NCBI GenBank assembly: GCA_023444765.1
Contig: JAEXLY010000315.1
Span: 1-11,172 of the forward strand
Length of the DNA: 11,172 bases
Reading direction: 5' to 3'
From: Pseudomonadota bacterium
GTDB lineage: Bacteria; Pseudomonadota; Gammaproteobacteria; Xanthomonadales; Xanthomonadaceae
In this document: positions 7,222 to 11,172 of the stretch, piece after piece
How positions within the stretch are numbered: the stretch's first letter is position 1
Layout of the letters: the number at the start of each line of letters is the position of its first letter
The notes under the pieces: generated by a model
What the model saw: only the letters and a program-made list of their open reading frames with translations
Told to the model about the DNA's origin: nothing
The model's database searches: none
Made by a program: the position numbers and the translations under genes

Positions 7222-8556
7222 ATGAGCATCTTCACCGAAGCCGAAGCCAAGGCCATCCTCGACAAGGTCATCGCCCTGTCGAAAGCGGACGAGTGCACCG
7301 CGACGCTCTCGGGCGGCAACAGCGGCAACATCCGTTTCGCGCTCAACAACGTATCCACCAGCGGCATCGTCGACAACGTCGAACTGGCCGTGTCGGTCGC
7401 GTTCGGCAAGCGCGTGGGCACCGCCACCATCAACGAGTTCGACGACGCCTCGCTCGAGCGGGTGGTGCGCCGCGCCGAGGACCTCGCACGGCTGGCGCCC
7501 GAGAATCCCGAGTTCATGCCCGCCATCGGCAAACAGGCCTACACGCCGACCGGCACCCACAGCGCCGCCACCGCCGCCATCACCCCCGAGTACCGCGCCC
7601 AGGTGGCGTCCGACTCGATCGCGCCCTGCCGCCCGGCCGGGCTGGTGGCCGCCGGCTTCCTGGAGGACAGCCGCTCGTTCACCGCCATCGCCAACAGCAA
7701 CGGCAACTTCGGCTACCAGACTTCGACCAGCGCCGATTACACCTGCACGGTGCGCACCGAGGACGGCCGCGGTTCGGGCTGGGTGGGGCGCAACGTCACC
7801 GACATCTCGCAGTTCGACGCCAGCCGCGATGTCGCCATCGCCATCCGCAAGGCACGCGAGTCGGCCGACGCCAAGGCGCTGGAGCCGGGCAAGTACACCG
7901 TGGTGCTGGAGCCGCACGCGGCCGCCGGGCTGATCTCGTTCATGATGTTCTTCTTCGATGCGCGCCAGGCCGACGAGGGCCGCAGCTTCCTGTCGAAGAA
8001 GGGTGGCGGCAACAAGCTCGGCGAACAGGTCTACGACCCGCGGGTGAACATCTGGGCCGATCCGGCCGACCCCGATGCCCCGGTCCTGCCCTGGGATGAC
8101 CAGGGCATGGCGCGCAGGCGAATGCCGGTGATCGAGAACGGCAAGATCGCCAACCTGCTGTACTCGCGCTACTGGGCGCAGCAGCAGGGACGCGAGGCGG
8201 TGGCCACCCCGGGCAACCTGATCATGTCCGGCGGTACCAAGTCCACCGCCGACCTGGTGCGAGAGACCGAACGCGGCATCCTGGTCACCCGCACCTGGTA
8301 TATCCGCATGGTCGATCCGCAGACCGTGCTGCTCACCGGCCTGACCCGCGACGGCACGTTCTACATCGAGAACGGGCAGATCCGGCATCCGATCAAGAAC
8401 TTCCGCTTCAACGAGTCGCCGGTGATCATGCTCAACAACATCGACGAACTCGGCAAGCCGGTGCGGGTGAGCGGCGACGAATCGCGCTTCGCGATGATGA
8501 TCCCGCCGATGCGCCTGCGCGATTTCACCTTCACCTCGCTGTCCGACGCGGTGTGA
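7222..8556 (+). CDS. TldE/PmbA-type metalloprotease partner subunit, no signal peptide
   Basis: A 444-aa TldE (PmbA)-like protein, the usual size. It aligns with the overall TldD/E fold (for example VELAVSVAFGKRVGTATINEFD at 53-74, PVIENGKIANLLYSRYWAQQQG, and GNLIMSGGTKS), but in place of HExxxH it has LEPHAAAGLISFM (229-241), so, as in E. coli TldE, it should not bind the catalytic metal. In the known system TldD and TldE form a heterodimer in which only TldD is catalytic and TldE helps form the substrate channel. Here the N-terminus MSIFTEAEAKAILDKVIALSKA is that of a cytoplasmic protein, whereas both TldD-like neighbours have Tat signals. Either the TldE-like protein is carried out bound to a Tat-targeted partner, or it pairs in the cytoplasm before export or with another TldD. 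Strong ribosome binding site, 21 bp after the second tldD-like gene. Confidence 0.92.
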   Translation: MSIFTEAEAKAILDKVIALSKADECTATLSGGNSGNIRFALNNVSTSGIVDNVELAVSVAFGKRVGTATINEFDDASLERVVRRAEDLARLAPENPEFMPAIGKQAYTPTGTHSAATAAITPEYRAQVASDSIAPCRPAGLVAAGFLEDSRSFTAIANSNGNFGYQTSTSADYTCTVRTEDGRGSGWVGRNVTDISQFDASRDVAIAIRKARESADAKALEPGKYTVVLEPHAAAGLISFMMFFFDARQADEGRSFLSKKGGGNKLGEQVYDPRVNIWADPADPDAPVLPWDDQGMARRRMPVIENGKIANLLYSRYWAQQQGREAVATPGNLIMSGGTKSTADLVRETERGILVTRTWYIRMVDPQTVLLTGLTRDGTFYIENGQIRHPIKNFRFNESPVIMLNNIDELGKPVRVSGDESRFAMMIPPMRLRDFTFTSLSDAV

Positions 8557-8612
8557 CCACGCGCCGCGCCCGGTCCGCCCGCTTCCCCGTGCGCCGGGCC
8601 TAGGGACGACCC

Positions 8613-8637
8613 GCCTGCGCGGCGCCGCCGTGCAGGC
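8613..8637 (+). other. Stem-loop between the tldE-like gene and the DUF4159 gene
   Basis: GCCTGC (8613-8618) pairs with GCAGGC (8632-8637), and CGGC (8620-8623) with GCCG (8627-8630) around a GCC loop. The one unpaired position (G8619/T8631) would be a G-U wobble in RNA, so the transcript can form an 11-bp stem. It sits 56 nt after the tldE-like stop and 32 nt before the annotated DUF4159 start. There is no T-run, so I do not call a terminator; it may separate or stabilise transcript parts. Confidence 0.5.
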
Positions 8638-8669
8638 AGGGCCGGGGGCCGCATCGACAGCAGATCCGC

Positions 8670-9455
8670 ATGTCCACCCAAGCGAACGCCCGGCACCACG
8701 CAGACATCGAACCGCCCCGGGGAGCGCGTTCGCGCCCCGGCATGACCCGCGCCCGGTTCCTGCGCCTTGGCCTCGGCGCCGCTGCCGGCGCCTGGCTGGC
8801 GGCGAAGTCCGGGCCGCTTGCCGCCGCGAATACCGCCAGCTACGACTTCTGGTTCACGCGCCTGAAGTACGACTCGGGCGACTGGGACGTGGACGAGCGC
8901 ATGCCATCCAACATCATCACCTCGCTGATCGACTACACCGGCCTGCGCGTGGATCCGAAGGAACACGTGGTCGAGCTGGCCGATCCGAAGATGCTGTCCG
9001 CGCCGTTCTGCTACCTGGCCGGTCACAAGCTGGTGGAGTTCAGTCCGGCCGAACGGCGCAACTTCGAGCGCTACGTGCGCAACGGCGGCTTCGTGTTCGT
9101 GGACGACTGCAACCACGACATCGACGGCCTGTTCGCGAAATCCTTCGAGGCGCAGATGGCCTCGATCTTCGGCGCGCGTGCGCTGGCGAAGATCCCCAAC
9201 AGCCATCCGCTCTACCGCAGCTTCTTCCAGTTCCCGGACGGTCCGCCGGCGACCAGCTACGAGCTCAATGGCTGGGGCGACGACCTGGTGCACGACTACC
9301 TCAAGGGCATCAGCATCGACGGACGCCTCGGCGTGCTCTACAGCAACAAGGACTACGGCTGCGAATGGGACTACGACTGGCGCAACAAGCGCTTCCTGGC
9401 CGAGGACAACACCAGGTTCGCGGTCAATATCGTGGTGTATGCGCTGACGTCATAG
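8670..9455 (+). CDS. DUF4159 family protein with export signal
   Basis: A 261-aa protein whose body (about 57-260) matches DUF4159: YDFWFTRLKYDSGDWD (58-73), then LVEFSPAERRNFERYVRNGGFVFVDDCNHD (121-150), HPLYRSFFQFPDGPP (179-193) and GRLGVLYSNKDYGCEWDYD (218-236). The domain is thought to have a ThuA/glutamine-amidotransferase-like fold; no activity is established to my knowledge. An export signal lies at about 25-53: MTRARFLRLG, a small-residue-rich hydrophobic stretch, then PLAAAN. The motif has R-A-R-F-L instead of R-R-x-F-L, so Tat or Sec targeting is unclear. The first in-frame ATG is at 8670 (a stop lies at 8601), but ATG 8742 would start exactly at MTRARF and give a normal signal peptide of 237 aa total; neither has a clear ribosome binding site. 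It stands 113 bp after the tldE-like gene, same strand. DUF4159 proteins are often found near MoxR ATPases, as here. Confidence 0.85.
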   Translation: MSTQANARHHADIEPPRGARSRPGMTRARFLRLGLGAAAGAWLAAKSGPLAAANTASYDFWFTRLKYDSGDWDVDERMPSNIITSLIDYTGLRVDPKEHVVELADPKMLSAPFCYLAGHKLVEFSPAERRNFERYVRNGGFVFVDDCNHDIDGLFAKSFEAQMASIFGARALAKIPNSHPLYRSFFQFPDGPPATSYELNGWGDDLVHDYLKGISIDGRLGVLYSNKDYGCEWDYDWRNKRFLAEDNTRFAVNIVVYALTS

Positions 9456-9498
9456 GCATGGGAGCTTCGATCCGCCCGACTTCGGCCTCCTTCCGACC

Positions 9499-9512
9499 GG
9501 AATCGCGATTCC
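9499..9512. repeat. Perfect 14-bp palindrome
   Basis: GGAATCGCGATTCC equals its own reverse complement. A related, weaker form (GAATC-GG-GATTC) is at 5487-5498 in another gap of the same cluster. It could be a protein binding site or part of a family of GAATC/GATTC intergenic repeats; the sequence alone does not decide. Confidence 0.6.
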
Positions 9513-9596
9513 AGCGGGAGCCGGACGCCAGTTCTTGCCTTCTTCCCTTCAGAGAGGATCGAGGGCGTTACTCAGCGAAGCTGGGGCGGGACTTCG

Positions 9597-9613
9597 GGCC
9601 GACAGGGCACGGC
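9597..9613 (+). repeat. Direct repeat, copy 1 (with 10055-10071)
   Basis: GGCCGACAGGGCACGGC here recurs at 10055-10071 with a single A-to-G change, 458 bp further on. The second copy forms the right arm of the structured element at 9959-10070, and the left arm of that element is an inverted, less exact third copy. Confidence 0.65.
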
Positions 9614-9727
9614 TCACCGAGGCTGCTGCGTCGACACTTCCCTGAGCAGCGGCTTTCCCGGTTTCCGAATGATCGAGGCCGCGATGCGCGGAGTCCGCCA
9701 GTCGCTCCGGGCCGGAGGTTGCGGACG

Positions 9728-9943
9728 GCAGCGCATGGCGCTGCGGCGGCGAGTTCCCTGGAGGTGAACGCGCGCGGTACATCGCGCCTGCGCACCAGCA
9801 CCCGGTGCGCTGCGCAGGGCTGTCCCGCCAAGCGGGCTGAGCAAGCCGGGGGAACAAGTCAAGCGCCGCGACGGCCATGCGCCGTCCGCTGTCGTGGCCT
9901 CGATCGCAAAGCTAAGAGGCCCTGGGAGCCGAAGCGTTGGCTC
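9728..9943 (+). repeat. Run of six consecutive stem-loops
   Basis: Arms read directly from the sequence: GCAGCGC/GCGCTGC with an ATG loop (9728-9744, 7 bp); CCTGCGCA/TGCGCAGG (9787-9794 with 9811-9818, 8 bp) enclosing GCAC/GTGC; CCCGC/GCGGG with loop CAA (9824-9836); GACGGC/GCCGTC with loop CATGC (9870-9886); GGCCTC/GAGGCC (9896-9901 with 9916-9921); GAGCC/GGCTC (9926-9930 with 9939-9943). The arms are perfect. Short stems are expected by chance in GC-rich DNA, but the density with no coding potential is notable. The run leads directly into the larger element at 9959. It may be an array of dispersed repeats or a folded RNA leader; no function is proven. Confidence 0.55.
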
Positions 9944-9958
9944 AACATATCCAGTGAG

Positions 9959-10070
9959 CCGCGTCCTGCCGGCCGGGGGTCGCGACAAGCAAGACATGGA
10001 TGTCTTGCGCGCGAGTCGGGGCAGGATGCCCCGACCGAGCGAAAAGCGACCCCCGGCCGACAGGGCGCGG
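9959..10070 (+). repeat. Large inverted-repeat element enclosing two GGAT-tipped hairpins
   Basis: Outer arms 9959-9983 and 10046-10070 are complementary at 23 of 25 positions (one of the two mismatches is a G-T pair). Inside are two perfect hairpins: GCAAGACAT/ATGTCTTGC around GG (9989-10008, 9-bp arms) and TCGGGGCA/TGCCCCGA around GGA (10016-10034, 8-bp arms). The fold is thus a three-way junction. Both tips read CA(T)GGATG on the plus strand, so the element is not strand-symmetric at its loops. ACATGGATGT in the first tip resembles the CsrA/RsmA binding consensus (GGA in a hairpin loop, ACARGGATGT). From memory, intergenic palindromes with CATGGATG tips are common in Xanthomonadaceae, so a dispersed REP-like element is an equally good reading. 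The element ends 64 nt before the moxR start, so it would lie in the moxR leader if transcription begins upstream. Confidence 0.7.
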
Positions 10071-10071
10071 C
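10055..10071 (+). repeat. Direct repeat, copy 2 (with 9597-9613)
   Basis: GGCCGACAGGGCGCGGC, 16 of 17 identical to the copy at 9597-9613. It is the outer part of the right arm of the structured element at 9959-10070. Confidence 0.65.
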
Positions 10072-10134
10072 GTCCATCCGAAGCCAGGATCACGTTTCGG
10101 CGGGTTCTTGCTCCTGCACAACCAAGACTCCCAC

Positions 10135-11130
<996 letters not shown>

Positions 11131-11144
11131 GCCGCGCCAGGCGC

Positions 11145-11172
11145 ATGGTCCACGATCCCGTCAGTCCCGGCC
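11145..11172 (+). CDS. Start of a downstream gene, cut by window edge (possibly DUF58)
   Basis: ATG at 11145, 14 bp after the moxR stop, opens a frame reading MVHDPVSPG to the end of the window. Nine codons are too few to recognise a family. In most genomes a DUF58 gene follows moxR directly, which is why that identity is suggested; this is inference from context only. No clear ribosome binding site is seen and the true start could be further right. Confidence 0.35.

Larger units (their letters stand above)
9456..10134. other. Non-coding stretch rich in inverted repeats, upstream of moxR
   Basis: No credible gene is found in these 679 bases. Open frames exist on both strands (for example 9549-9878 and 9614-10144 minus) but their translations are Arg/Ser/Pro-rich, overlap each other and resemble no family. 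Instead the stretch holds a succession of inverted repeats: a 14-bp palindrome (9499-9512), hairpins at 9728-9744, 9787-9818, 9824-9836, 9870-9886, 9896-9921 and 9926-9943, and a large structured element at 9959-10070. It also contains a 17-bp direct repeat (9597-9613 and 10055-10071, one mismatch). It must carry the moxR promoter unless moxR is read through from upstream; I cannot identify -35/-10 boxes. Such a gap is unusual between genes of one functional cluster and suggests accumulated intergenic repeats or a structured RNA. Confidence 0.7.

Noticed and set aside
5374..8388. A 1004-codon open frame on the minus strand opposite the second tldD-like gene and the tldE-like gene
   Set aside because: It is exactly antisense to two well-recognised genes, its translation is Val/Arg/Gly/Ala-rich without family motifs, and long antisense frames are expected in very GC-rich DNA with GC-biased third positions.
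8568..8599. GCCCGG/CCGGGC inverted repeat after the tldE-like stop as a terminator
   Set aside because: The stem is only 6 bp with a 20-nt loop and no T-tract follows, so an intrinsic terminator is not supported.
9549..9878. Possible 109-aa minus-strand gene in the gap before moxR
   Set aside because: The translation is low-complexity and Arg/Ser/Pro-rich, it overlaps several hairpins and other frames, and no ribosome binding site or family match is seen.
9728..10070. CRISPR array or tRNA genes in the hairpin-rich region
   Set aside because: The stems differ in sequence and spacing, so there is no regular repeat-spacer pattern, and no cloverleaf with the conserved T-loop (GGTTCRA) and CCA-type end can be drawn.

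Overview
The window is very GC-rich chromosomal DNA. Its codon use leaves long spurious open frames opposite real genes. Tat-targeted TldD-like proteins, a DUF885 lipoprotein, and intergenic hairpins with GGAT loops suggest a gammaproteobacterium of the Xanthomonadaceae/Lysobacteraceae type (Lysobacter, Luteimonas or a relative). That placement is an inference from gene content and style; no marker gene is present.

Left part (1-3592), all on the minus strand. From right to left it holds a DUF885 family lipoprotein metallopeptidase (3592-1778), fdhD (1728-874) and the first 205 codons of an AraC-type regulator that runs off the left edge (615-1). The DUF885 gene and fdhD are 49 bp apart and may share a transcript. 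A 172-bp divergent intergenic region (3593-3764) carries a TATGCT -10-like box on each strand.

Right part (3765-11172), all on the plus strand. Two tandem paralogues of a TldD-type metalloprotease, both 544 aa and both with a Tat signal peptide, are followed by a TldE/PmbA-type partner without a signal peptide. After these come a DUF4159 protein with an export-type N-terminus, a 679-bp non-coding stretch full of inverted repeats, a MoxR-family AAA+ ATPase, and the first codons of a further gene cut by the window edge.

The plus-strand cluster looks like a functional unit. The TldD copies carry the HExxxH metal site, the TldE-like protein lacks it as usual for that partner, and MoxR-type ATPases usually act as chaperones with DUF58/VWA partners. 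Known TldD/TldE is cytoplasmic, so a Tat-exported, duplicated TldD beside a signal-less TldE is the most unusual protein-level feature. The most unusual non-coding feature is a structure at 9959-10070 upstream of moxR. It has a 25-bp imperfect outer stem enclosing two perfect hairpins, both with GGAT at the tip, and resembles either a dispersed Xanthomonad repeat or an RNA with CsrA/RsmA-type binding loops.
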